A DNA stretch of 25,288 bases from Acholeplasmataceae bacterium UBA6235. Its GTDB lineage: Bacteria > Bacillota_I > Bacilli_A > Acholeplasmatales > UBA5453. Position numbers and translations under genes: made by a program. Positions 15,521 through 22,456 of the stretch are shown here, piece by piece. The notes below the pieces were generated by a model. That model was not told the origin of the DNA, searched no databases, and worked only from the letters and a program-made list of their open reading frames with translations. The stretch is taken from contig DJWH01000048.1 of NCBI GenBank assembly GCA_002441525.1, forward strand, positions 1 to 25,288, in the 5' to 3' direction. Every line of letters begins with the position of its first letter. Position 1 is the first letter of the stretch.

Positions 15521-16060
15521 ATCAAGAGTCCTGTTAAAGGCAACAAACAAGTCGATGCACTAGTCAATGAAGGCATCGCAGCAAGAGAGTTGTTAGTCAT
15601 TGATGATCAAGGCAACAATTTAGGATTAATTAAAATCCATCAAGCGCTTTATGAAGCAAGAACACGTGAGTTAGACCTTGTGGTCGTATCCCCGGATTCC
15701 AAACCAGTGGTTGCGAAAATCATGGATTATTCTAAGTTCAGATACGATCAACAAAGAAAACAACGTGAAATGAAGAAAAATCAACATGTCGTTGAAGTGA
15801 AGGAAATTCGTTTATCCCCAGTCATCGACACCCATGATTTGGAAACCAAATCCAAACAAGCCATCAAATTCCTTGAAAAAGGCGATAAAGTTAAAATTTC
15901 ATTACGCTTTAAGGGCCGTATGATCGTTCATAGCGATCAAGGCGTTAAGGTCATGGAAGGCTTTATTCAATCGTTGGGAGACGCTATCGTGGTTGAGTCC
16001 CCAGTGAAGATGGAAGGCCGTCAATTATTCGCGACGGTTGCACCAAAACCAACCAAATAA
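15521..16060 (+). CDS. infC: Translation initiation factor IF-3, starting at ATC
   Basis: IF-3 binds the 30S subunit, discriminates initiator tRNA and start codon, and blocks early 50S joining. The 179-residue product shows the N-domain (VNEGIAARELLVIDDQGNNLGL), the linker (KFRYDQQRKQREMKKNQ) and the C-domain (VKEIRLSPVIDTHDLETK, then VKISLRFKGRMIVHSDQG). A GTG at 15512 would extend the frame by three codons, but it is part of the AGGAGG at 15507-15512, which cannot serve it. The first codon correctly spaced (eight bases) is ATC at 15521, reading (M)KSPVKGNKQ. IF-3 genes are known for rare start codons (AUU in E. coli) that let IF-3 repress its own translation, so ATC is credible here. It is the first gene of the infC-rpmI-rplT operon. 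Confidence 0.93.
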   Translation: MKSPVKGNKQVDALVNEGIAARELLVIDDQGNNLGLIKIHQALYEARTRELDLVVVSPDSKPVVAKIMDYSKFRYDQQRKQREMKKNQHVVEVKEIRLSPVIDTHDLETKSKQAIKFLEKGDKVKISLRFKGRMIVHSDQGVKVMEGFIQSLGDAIVVESPVKMEGRQLFATVAPKPTK

Positions 16061-16078
16061 TAAAGGAGAGCAAACAAT

Positions 16079-16279
16079 ATGCCAAAACAAAAAACACATA
16101 GCGGTTTAAAGAAGAGAATTAAAGTTACTGGCTCTGGTAAACTCATGAGAGGCAAAGCTTATTCAAATCACTTAGCTGCAAGCAAAACAACCAAACAAAA
16201 TAGACAATTAAGAGGCGAAACAGGTGTGTCTGCATCAGACTACAAACGTATCAAACAACTGATTTCGAACTTGAAGTAG
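16079..16279 (+). CDS. rpmI: 50S ribosomal protein L35
   Basis: A basic protein of 66 residues, standard for L35, starting [21 protein letters not shown] with the conserved KxKTHxGxKKR motif. It lies 18 bases after infC with AAAGGAG before the ATG, and ten bases before rplT: the conserved infC-rpmI-rplT order. It is incorporated in the large ribosomal subunit. Confidence 0.97.
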   Translation: MPKQKTHSGLKKRIKVTGSGKLMRGKAYSNHLAASKTTKQNRQLRGETGVSASDYKRIKQLISNLK

Positions 16280-16289
16280 GAGGACACAC

Positions 16290-16892
16290 ATGCCAAGAGT
16301 AAGAGGAAACGTGCAAACAAGAGCACGCCGTAAAAAAATATTAAGATTAGCCAAGGGTTACTTTGGTTCCAAACACACGATTTATAAGACAGCCCATGAA
16401 CAAGTCATGAGAGCGCTCGCTTACGCATACAGAGACAGAAAACAAACCAAGAGAAATATGCGCAAGCTCTGGATTTCCAGAATCAACGCAGCATGCCGTC
16501 TAAACGGATTCAAATATTCATCATTGATCAACGGTCTATTAAAGGCTGGCGTTCAAGTCAACCGTAAGATGTTGGCTGATTTAGCACTTAACGATCCTAA
16601 AGGCTTCACAGCCGTTGTTGAAGTGGCTAGAAAAGGCTTAGCAGGCGAAATCAAACCACAAGTGGTTGAAGCTAAACCTGTCGTTAAAGCAGCTAAAGTA
16701 GAAAAAGCAGTCAAAGCTGAAAAAGTCGTAGAAGCGGCTCCAGTCGTTGAAAAAGTTGCTGAACCACAAGTTGAATTAGAAACTTTAACCGTTGCACAAC
16801 TTAAAGAAGTTGCACAAGGTTTAGGCTTAACCGGTCTTTCTGGTTTAAAGAAAGCTGAATTGGTTGAAGCCATCAAAGCTGCACAAAAATAA
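16290..16892 (+). CDS. rplT: 50S ribosomal protein L20 with C-terminal SAP/Rho-N-like extension
   Basis: Residues 1-118 are a normal L20 ([20 protein letters not shown], then [16 protein letters not shown], then [16 protein letters not shown]), which binds 23S rRNA, is needed early in 50S assembly and represses this operon in Firmicutes. The usual protein stops near residue 118; this one runs to 200. Residues 119-162 are a low-complexity Val/Lys/Ala/Glu linker. Residues 163-200 ([18 protein letters not shown], then a Gly-rich turn, then [15 protein letters not shown]) look like the two-helix SAP/Rho N-terminal fold that binds nucleic acid. The open frame and normal codon use argue that the extension is real. 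AGGAGG precedes the ATG. Confidence 0.95.
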   Translation: MPRVRGNVQTRARRKKILRLAKGYFGSKHTIYKTAHEQVMRALAYAYRDRKQTKRNMRKLWISRINAACRLNGFKYSSLINGLLKAGVQVNRKMLADLALNDPKGFTAVVEVARKGLAGEIKPQVVEAKPVVKAAKVEKAVKAEKVVEAAPVVEKVAEPQVELETLTVAQLKEVAQGLGLTGLSGLKKAELVEAIKAAQK

Positions 16893-16902
16893 TCGAAAGA
16901 AT

Positions 16903-16930
16903 AAAGAATGGACACTCCATTCTTTTTTTT
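16903..16930 (+). terminator. Intrinsic terminator after rplT
   Basis: AAAGAATGGA (16903-16912), loop CAC, TCCATTCTTT (16916-16925) and a T-tract to 16930: a perfect ten-base-pair stem. Confidence 0.92.
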
Positions 16931-16937
16931 GTATAAT
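16909..16937 (+). promoter_or_regulatory. Promoter whose -35 box lies in the rplT terminator stem
   Basis: TGGACA (16909-16914), 17-base spacer, TATAAT (16932-16937). The -35 spans the loop and 5' arm of the terminator. It would drive the membrane protein gene at 16961, with GAGG at 16950-16953 as ribosome binding site. Confidence 0.65.
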
Positions 16938-16960
16938 TTAGTATATATCGAGGATAAAAT

Positions 16961-18415
16961 ATGTCGCGACGTTTATTGATTGCTTTAACGATTGCATCAT
17001 CGATCATCGTCAGTATGGTCATTGCATCGTATTTCTTACAATCCGACGAACAAACCATTTATCTCTTAGTGAGCGTCTTATTTTTACTATATGTCGCCCT
17101 CTATCTGTTTGGTGGTTTGGCCAAACTCATCGTATTTTTCATATACGGTGTTTTAATTGCGATTACATTGGCTCTCTTCGATACTCGGTTCAGTTTAGCC
17201 ATCATATTCATTGGTACGTTGCTATTCGTTTTAAACCCATTGGCAGACTTTGAAAATTATTTGAATAAAACACTTGATGATGAAGACATCGAACCATTTA
17301 AAGTGCCTTGGTATGGCAAATTTGAAACATTCTATGCATACCGAAAAGAAATGAAATCACATTATCATCTACCACAAGTTCGAAAGCTTTATACCAAAAA
17401 ATGGTATCAAAAAGCACGAACCATCTCGGTATTTGGTCTGTTCGCGATAGATATCTTTATGTTGATATTTGTTGCGAATGACATCGCGATATTCAGAAGC
17501 ATCACCCCGAATAACGCATTGGTCATCTATTTCATAACCATTGTCTTTATCATGATGATTTTACTGCATAAAAAAGGCTTTACAACCATGATGCGTGTGG
17601 TAAGACTATCGGTATTTCTACCCATCATTTTCATTCTTGCTGTGACAGATGACATATCAACCACCTATAAATGGATCTTTTTACCTGTCGTTATCATCTT
17701 TGGTGTAACCATGGGCATCGTCGAATTGATTCGTTATTATATGCGTGTCAGCTATAACGCTTATCAATATTACGATCAAGACCGTCAAGAACTCGTATTT
17801 GCTAATGCTTTATTTGAACCTTTGGTGTATAATGAGCATACGACTGAAATTGGTCACTATGGGATGGAAGTATCTTTAGAGACCTTCCAGTCACATTTAT
17901 CCGAAATTTTAATCTACGCCAATTTACACCGATTCATCATTACAGCATACACCCACAATAAGAAGTATGCTTATATCTATGCTGAATTTCATAAGAGTCA
18001 ACATCAGCGTATTTTAAAGTTTCAAACCTTTCTTGAAGGGGCATTCAAGACTCACGTTGGTTTGAGACAATTTTCCGACTTGAACCGTAAATTTTACGAA
18101 AACACGTTTTTCCATAACCCGGATTATATTGTCGCTCGCGCCCTCAATTTAGCGCACTTATTGAACGAACTTGAAATCCGTGGTGAAGTCATCATCAGTT
18201 TGATGGTCTATTTTAAAGACAAAGACCATGCACGCACTTATGTAAAGGCATATCCATCGCGTGAACTCGATTATGATGAAGCAGGGGTCATCACCTTACA
18301 AACCAATGTAAGGGTGAGAAACCTCGATTACATCATTGAAAACACGGTGAGAGACATATTATTAGAATTAAGGATGAATCAAGGTACGTATGTACGCATC
18401 ATGCTTTACTATTAG
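16961..18415 (+). CDS. Large membrane protein of unknown family
   Basis: A 484-residue protein with two membrane blocks and a soluble tail. Block one (about 5-92) has four helices, such as LLIALTIASSIIVSMVIAS and YLLVSVLFLLYVALYLFGGL. A cytoplasmic linker (about 93-150) is rich in Tyr and Lys. Block two (about 152-260) has four helices (VFGLFAIDIFMLIFVA, LVIYFITIVFIMMILL and two more). The remaining 220 residues are soluble, mixed alpha/beta, with no recognised motif. There is no lipobox and no transporter signature. It probably has its own promoter, and it ends 27 bases before galU, which may share its transcript. No function is assigned; conservation with galU in relatives would be informative. 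Confidence 0.85.
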   Translation: MSRRLLIALTIASSIIVSMVIASYFLQSDEQTIYLLVSVLFLLYVALYLFGGLAKLIVFFIYGVLIAITLALFDTRFSLAIIFIGTLLFVLNPLADFENYLNKTLDDEDIEPFKVPWYGKFETFYAYRKEMKSHYHLPQVRKLYTKKWYQKARTISVFGLFAIDIFMLIFVANDIAIFRSITPNNALVIYFITIVFIMMILLHKKGFTTMMRVVRLSVFLPIIFILAVTDDISTTYKWIFLPVVIIFGVTMGIVELIRYYMRVSYNAYQYYDQDRQELVFANALFEPLVYNEHTTEIGHYGMEVSLETFQSHLSEILIYANLHRFIITAYTHNKKYAYIYAEFHKSQHQRILKFQTFLEGAFKTHVGLRQFSDLNRKFYENTFFHNPDYIVARALNLAHLLNELEIRGEVIISLMVYFKDKDHARTYVKAYPSRELDYDEAGVITLQTNVRVRNLDYIIENTVRDILLELRMNQGTYVRIMLYY

Positions 18416-18442
18416 AAAGGAGATACGCCACGCGTAATCACT

Positions 18443-19324
18443 ATGATCAAAAAAGCAGTTATCCCAGCCGCAGGGTACGGAACCCGTTTTTTACCTGCCA
18501 CCAAAGCACTTGCTAAGGAAATGTTCCCCATCATCGACACCCCAACGATTCAATACATCGTTGAAGAAGCACTCGCTTCAGGTATCGAAGAAATTCTCAT
18601 CATCGTTTCAGCCAATAAGAACGCCATTATGGACCATTTTGACCGTAATCTCGAACTAGAAAACATCCTCAAAGAAAAACACAAGGATGCGGAATTAAAG
18701 GTCATTACAGATGTCTCTAATCTCGCCAATATTCATTATATCCGTCAAAAAGAACAACTCGGATTGGGTCACGCTGTCCTTTGTGCGAAAGCATTCATCG
18801 GCAATGAACCATTCGCATTGTTGCTTGGGGACGATTTGTATGTCGGTGACAAACAACCCGTTTTACGTCAACTCATCGACAAATACAATGTGTATGGTGG
18901 CACCATATTAGGTACATTGCCTGTCAGTTATGAAGATACTCAAAAATACGGTATTTGCGAACCAAGTCAAGAAATGGAAGCTGGTCTTTATAAACTTTCT
19001 TCTGTAGTCGAAAAGCCAAAACCCGAAAATGCACCTTCTAGAAGTGCCATTGGTGGTCGCTATATTTTGAGTCCAACCATTTTTAAATATTTAGAAAATC
19101 AACCACGCGGGGCAGGCGGAGAAATCCAACTAACCGATGCCATTAAGCGCTTGATGGCGGAAGAATCGGTCTATTCTTTTGACGTCGCAGGTAAGCGTTA
19201 TGACATTGGTTCACGCATCGGTTACATCGAAGCGACCCTGGATTTTGGTCTAAAACGCGACGATGTTAGACCCCAAGTCATCGACCTTCTAAAGAAGAAA
19301 TTGAAAGAAATCGAGTCAAAGTAG
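18443..19324 (+). CDS. galU: UTP-glucose-1-phosphate uridylyltransferase
   Basis: Makes UDP-glucose from glucose-1-phosphate and UTP, for glycolipid and polysaccharide synthesis; acholeplasmas are rich in membrane glucolipids. The 293-residue protein has the nucleotide-binding IPAAGYGTRFLPATKA (8-23) with the KEMFPI motif, GLGHAVLCAKA, LLGDDLY (metal aspartates), VEKPKP and GRYILSPTIF. The ATG at 18443 is fixed by homology (MIKKAVIPAAG), yet the only Shine-Dalgarno (AAAGGAG, 18416-18422) is 20 bases away, over twice the usual distance, and no other start codon in frame suits it. Glucose-1-phosphate could come from the mutase encoded at 9688. Confidence 0.95.
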   Translation: MIKKAVIPAAGYGTRFLPATKALAKEMFPIIDTPTIQYIVEEALASGIEEILIIVSANKNAIMDHFDRNLELENILKEKHKDAELKVITDVSNLANIHYIRQKEQLGLGHAVLCAKAFIGNEPFALLLGDDLYVGDKQPVLRQLIDKYNVYGGTILGTLPVSYEDTQKYGICEPSQEMEAGLYKLSSVVEKPKPENAPSRSAIGGRYILSPTIFKYLENQPRGAGGEIQLTDAIKRLMAEESVYSFDVAGKRYDIGSRIGYIEATLDFGLKRDDVRPQVIDLLKKKLKEIESK

Positions 19325-19329
19325 GTCAT

Positions 19330-19359
19330 TTGACAAAACGGATTGTTGAGTGATACAAT
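19330..19359 (+). promoter_or_regulatory. Promoter for a structured RNA
   Basis: TTGACA (19330-19335), 18-base spacer, TACAAT (19354-19359), starting five bases after the galU stop. The predicted start is near 19366, exactly where the 5' arm of the RNA closing stem begins. Confidence 0.7.
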
Positions 19360-19365
19360 GAAGGT

Positions 19366-19547
19366 GCCTAGAAGGTAAGCTGTGGAACCCAACCATCCGA
19401 AACGGGAATTGAGGCCTTGCGGGGTTAGAATGCCTATAGATATAGGAATCACAAAGTAAAGGTCGATTTTACCCACTTTAGCACTTTTAGTTCTCACACC
19501 TTTCTAGGTAAAATAAGCACTTTTAAGCCCATTTAATATGGGCTTTT
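19366..19547 (+). ncRNA. Putative stand-alone structured RNA, class not identified
   Basis: The 322-base gap between galU and the helicase gene has no plausible coding frame but holds a promoter, a long closing helix and a terminator. The helix pairs CCTAGAAGG (19367-19375) with CCTTTCTAGG (19499-19508), then TGTG (19381-19384) with CACA (19495-19498), then GAAC (19385-19388) with GTTC (19490-19493), with a TAAGC bulge on the 5' side and single-T bulges on the 3' side. Inside are a CCTAT/ATAGG hairpin (19433-19446), a GTAAA/TTTAC-type hairpin (19456-19471) and an AACC/GGTT pairing (19391-19394, 19423-19426). No hallmark of tmRNA, SRP RNA, RNase P RNA or common riboswitches was found. A 6S-like RNA is one possibility; a leader element for the helicase is another. 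Confidence 0.55.
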
Positions 19548-19565
19548 ACTTTGTAAGCACTTTTA
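19481..19565. repeat. Three direct copies of GCACTTTTA
   Basis: GCACTTTTA occurs at 19481-19489, 19517-19525 and 19557-19565, spaced 36 and 40 bases; the last two share AAGCACTTTTA. The third copy sits in a TTGTAA/TTACAA hairpin. Meaning unknown; they might be protein or RNA pairing sites between the structured RNA and the helicase gene. Confidence 0.4.
19525..19547 (+). terminator. Terminator at the 3' end of the structured RNA
   Basis: AAGCCCAT (19525-19532), loop TTAAT, ATGGGCTT (19538-19545) and a short T run. It would also end galU transcripts, since no terminator lies between galU and the RNA. Confidence 0.7.
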
Positions 19566-19646
19566 CAAAATTACTGCATAAAACTTTAGGTTTTACGGCC
19601 TAAATATGATATAGTATTAAGGTATTATACAGAATTGAGGAATTGC

Positions 19647-21302
19647 ATGATTACATTTAAAGATTTAAACTTACAAGAAGATATTCAGAAGGCGATAGAC
19701 AAATTGGGATTCGTTTATCCAACGGATATCCAGGCCGCATCGATCCCTGTGGTTCGTGACGGTAAAGACATGATTGGGCAGGCCCAAACAGGTACAGGGA
19801 AAACATTCTCTTTCGCAATACCCATCGTTGAAGCGATCGATTTGAATAACCCTAATGTACAAGCGCTTATTTTATTGCCAACGAGAGAGTTATCACTCCA
19901 AGTCTACGCTGAATTCTTAAAACTAATTCGCTTCTCTAGACAAATTAGAGCAACCGTCGTGTACGGTGGCCAATCGATTGAAAGACAAATCAAGAGCTTG
20001 AAAGAAAAACCACAAATCATCATCGGGACCCCAGGTCGTATCATCGACCACATGACCCGAAAGACACTCGATTTCAATAATTTACGTATGCTCGTCATGG
20101 ACGAAGCGGATGAAATGTTGAAAATGGGTTTCCAAGAAGATTTAGAGATCATTTTGAAAGATACGCCGAAAGAAAGACAAACTGTCTTATTCTCCGCGAC
20201 CATCCCACCTTTCATTAAGACCGTCGCTTCCACTTATCAAAAGGACCCTGTCCACATTAAGATTGAAGCGAAGACATTGACCGTAGAAAAAATCAAACAA
20301 GTTTACTACGAAGTCAAAAAGGAATACAAAGATGACTTATTGGTCAGACTTTTGGATTTCTATCATTTCAAATCCATCATCATTTTCGCCAACACCAAAG
20401 CTGGTGTCGATGATTTGGTCGCTTACCTCCAAAACTTGGGGTATAGTGCAGATGCCTTACATGGGGATTTAAAACAACTCCAAAGAGACCGTGTAATGAA
20501 CGCATTCCGTCAAAAGAATGTCAAAATTTTGGTGGCTACAGACGTGGCAGCGAGAGGCCTAGACATCAATGATGTTGAAGCCATCATCAACTACGATATC
20601 CCACAAGAATTGGAAGTCTATGTTCACCGTATTGGTAGAACAGGTCGTGCTGGTAAGAGTGGTTATGCCATTACGTTATCGAATGCATGGAACAGAAGAC
20701 GCATCAAAGAGTTGGAAAATTTCACCAAGTCTCCACTAGAACTCAAAGAAATCCCAACCGTTGAAGACATTCATGCCGTTACGATTAAAGGTATCTATAA
20801 CCAAATCGCTGACATGATCAGTCAAAAGAAAGAACACAAGTATGAAATTGTGATTCAAAAGTTACTAGCGGATGGTTATGATGGGATTGACATCATCAAC
20901 GCGTTGATGACCATGTCCATCGATGATCAAGAAAAAGAATACCGTGAGATTCCAATCGATAAACCACGTGAAAAGAAAACGTTCGATCGTAATGATCGTC
21001 GTCCTCGTGAAGCGGGTTCAGATGCTAGACGTCCAAGAGCCGAAGGCGATAAACCTTTCCGTGATAATCAAAAACAATTCGTTGAATTTGAAATCAACTT
21101 TGGTAAAGCAGACCAAATTCGTGCCGTATCGTTACTCGACTTATTCAAGAAAGAAGCGGACCTTTACACAGGTAATGTTGGTGACATCACGATTGGTGAA
21201 TCCAAAACCGTTTTCCAATTGAACAAGCAATCGGTAAACCGTGTCATGGGCTTGAATGGTAAAAAATTCAAGAACAAGACCATCAAATTGAAGAAACTTT
21301 AA
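19647..21302 (+). CDS. DEAD-box RNA helicase (DeaD/CsdA/CshA type) with DbpA-like RNA-binding domain
   Basis: ATP-dependent RNA helicase for ribosome assembly or mRNA remodelling. The ATG at 19647 follows TGAGG by six bases; a TTG in frame at 19635 overlaps that site and is rejected. The 551-residue protein has the Q motif (YPTDIQAASIP), Walker A AQTGTGKT (46-53), PTRELSLQ, TPGRIIDH, DEADEML (152-158), SAT (183-185), ATDVAARGLDI and HRIGRTGRAG. An Arg/Asp-rich linker (about 440-475) leads to a C-terminal DbpA-type RRM ending GLNGKKFKNKTIKLKKL. Upstream are the structured RNA and a 100-base AT-rich stretch, which contains a TTTAGG/CCTAAA hairpin but only weak promoter matches. Confidence 0.94.
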   Translation: MITFKDLNLQEDIQKAIDKLGFVYPTDIQAASIPVVRDGKDMIGQAQTGTGKTFSFAIPIVEAIDLNNPNVQALILLPTRELSLQVYAEFLKLIRFSRQIRATVVYGGQSIERQIKSLKEKPQIIIGTPGRIIDHMTRKTLDFNNLRMLVMDEADEMLKMGFQEDLEIILKDTPKERQTVLFSATIPPFIKTVASTYQKDPVHIKIEAKTLTVEKIKQVYYEVKKEYKDDLLVRLLDFYHFKSIIIFANTKAGVDDLVAYLQNLGYSADALHGDLKQLQRDRVMNAFRQKNVKILVATDVAARGLDINDVEAIINYDIPQELEVYVHRIGRTGRAGKSGYAITLSNAWNRRRIKELENFTKSPLELKEIPTVEDIHAVTIKGIYNQIADMISQKKEHKYEIVIQKLLADGYDGIDIINALMTMSIDDQEKEYREIPIDKPREKKTFDRNDRRPREAGSDARRPRAEGDKPFRDNQKQFVEFEINFGKADQIRAVSLLDLFKKEADLYTGNVGDITIGESKTVFQLNKQSVNRVMGLNGKKFKNKTIKLKKL

Positions 21303-21327
21303 AAGGCATCCAAAATGCCTTTTTTTG
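21302..21327 (+). terminator. Intrinsic terminator after the helicase gene
   Basis: AAAGGCAT (21302-21309), loop CCAAA, ATGCCTTT (21315-21322) and T residues to 21327. Confidence 0.9.
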
Positions 21328-21336
21328 TCATTTTTA

Positions 21337-21366
21337 TTGCTTAATCATGCGGTTTTTTGGTATAAT
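21337..21366 (+). promoter_or_regulatory. Promoter for the Fic-like gene and rsmD
   Basis: TTGCTT (21337-21342), 18-base spacer, TATAAT (21361-21366). The -10 is perfect and the -35 partial. It lies inside the 5' part of the longest possible frame of the next gene, supporting the later ATG at 21383. Confidence 0.6.
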
Positions 21367-21382
21367 TTCTATAGGTGATAAT

Positions 21383-22456
21383 ATGCTAGGTACATACGAA
21401 CAAAAGCCTTACGGGTTAAAGAAAATCAATGTCTTCGTACCTTATACATTGAATGGTCTTTATATAACCTCTAAAAAAGATGAACGCATTGACAAATTGG
21501 TAGATGAAATCAATCAATTGTTGCCACTCGAGTCGCCACTCAATAAAGCCTTTTTCAGATTGATTCAAGATGCTGAAATGTTGGATTGGATGCGCACTTC
21601 GATTGGGGATTATAGTTTTAGTGATTTATACGCACCATCTGGATTTAATTTGTTTTATAACGATTTGATTCACTTTCAAGAAACGTACGATGAAGCACCA
21701 GCCCATATGAAAAAAATTGGCTATGCCAACCGCTTTTTAAAAGATTTGCATTATGCATTGTTTTCGAAACATCAAAACCAATACCCAGGTGAGTTTAGAA
21801 GAACTCAATCCTTTGTAGGTAGTTCAATCGAACAAGCTACTTATATCCCACCAGACCCTGAATCCATGATTACGATTATGGAAGAAATGGAACTCTTCAT
21901 GTATCGTGACGATATTCCGGTTTATGTGAGAGCGGCACTGATGTATTATCAAATTGCCACATCGTTACCATTTTTGATTGGCAACGTTGAACTTGCGAGA
22001 ATGGCGTCCCAGTTGTATTTAATCGAATTTGATGGAATCAAACACTTCATCCCGTTATCCCGTCATTTAAAGAACATAGAAGATGTCCGCAAAAAGGCAT
22101 TGGTTGAAAACGACATCAATGGTTTCATCGTTTATTACTTAACGGGGTTGAAAGCCGCTATCAAAGATGCGAATAAGATGATCAATGGATACAACCGTAT
22201 CAAGCTTAAACAAGAAGAGAAGATTGAAGAAAGCGACCATACGATTTATCAAAAACGTCGCTTGCTTGAAATGATTCATGTGAGTCATAAAGTCATTTAT
22301 TTAGAAAATGAACCGTTACAAGCCCATTTTGGTGTATTATCTAAGACCATCATTAAACGTTATCGCGATTTGATGGATTTAGACCTAATCTCAAAAAAAA
22401 CCACGTATTTTAACAACCTCTATTACAATAAAGCCATCTTGAAGTTGTTCGAATGA
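21383..22456 (+). CDS. Fic-family protein with degenerate (probably inactive) catalytic motif
   Basis: Fic proteins transfer AMP or related groups to target hydroxyls through the motif HPFx(D/E)GNGRxxR. This 357-residue protein has the recognisable Fic layout: a Fic N-terminal region, the GEFRRTQSFVG strand (136-146), the ATYIPPDPESM flap region (152-162), then VRAALMYYQIATSLPF (182-197). The motif itself reads LPFLIGNVELAR (195-206): histidine is replaced by Leu195, the acidic residue by Ile199, and GR by Val202-Glu203. A winged-helix-like C-terminus (about 310-357) follows, as in many Fic proteins. The ATG at 21383 has AGGTGAT upstream; an earlier ATG at 21347 precedes the promoter. The stop overlaps rsmD by four bases. 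A scaffold or regulatory role is more likely than transferase activity; the frame is intact, so it is not a simple pseudogene. Confidence 0.82.
   Translation: MLGTYEQKPYGLKKINVFVPYTLNGLYITSKKDERIDKLVDEINQLLPLESPLNKAFFRLIQDAEMLDWMRTSIGDYSFSDLYAPSGFNLFYNDLIHFQETYDEAPAHMKKIGYANRFLKDLHYALFSKHQNQYPGEFRRTQSFVGSSIEQATYIPPDPESMITIMEEMELFMYRDDIPVYVRAALMYYQIATSLPFLIGNVELARMASQLYLIEFDGIKHFIPLSRHLKNIEDVRKKALVENDINGFIVYYLTGLKAAIKDANKMINGYNRIKLKQEEKIEESDHTIYQKRRLLEMIHVSHKVIYLENEPLQAHFGVLSKTIIKRYRDLMDLDLISKKTTYFNNLYYNKAILKLFE

Noticed and set aside
16553..16915. Open frame of 120 codons on the minus strand opposite rplT
   Set aside because: Ser/Thr-rich translation mirrors the Ala/Val/Lys repeats of the L20 tail; no ribosome binding site, and it runs through the rplT terminator.
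19421..19440. T-loop-like TTAGAAT suggesting a tRNA
   Set aside because: The flanking arms do not pair over five bases, C56 is missing, and no acceptor or anticodon arm can be drawn around it.
19222..19497. Minus-strand frame of 91 codons across the galU end and the structured RNA
   Set aside because: Spans the galU 3' end, a promoter and paired RNA arms; no start site signals and no recognisable protein.
21347..21382. Longer N-terminus (12 extra residues) for the Fic-like protein
   Set aside because: This part contains the TATAAT of the promoter and has no ribosome binding site; the ATG at 21383 has one.
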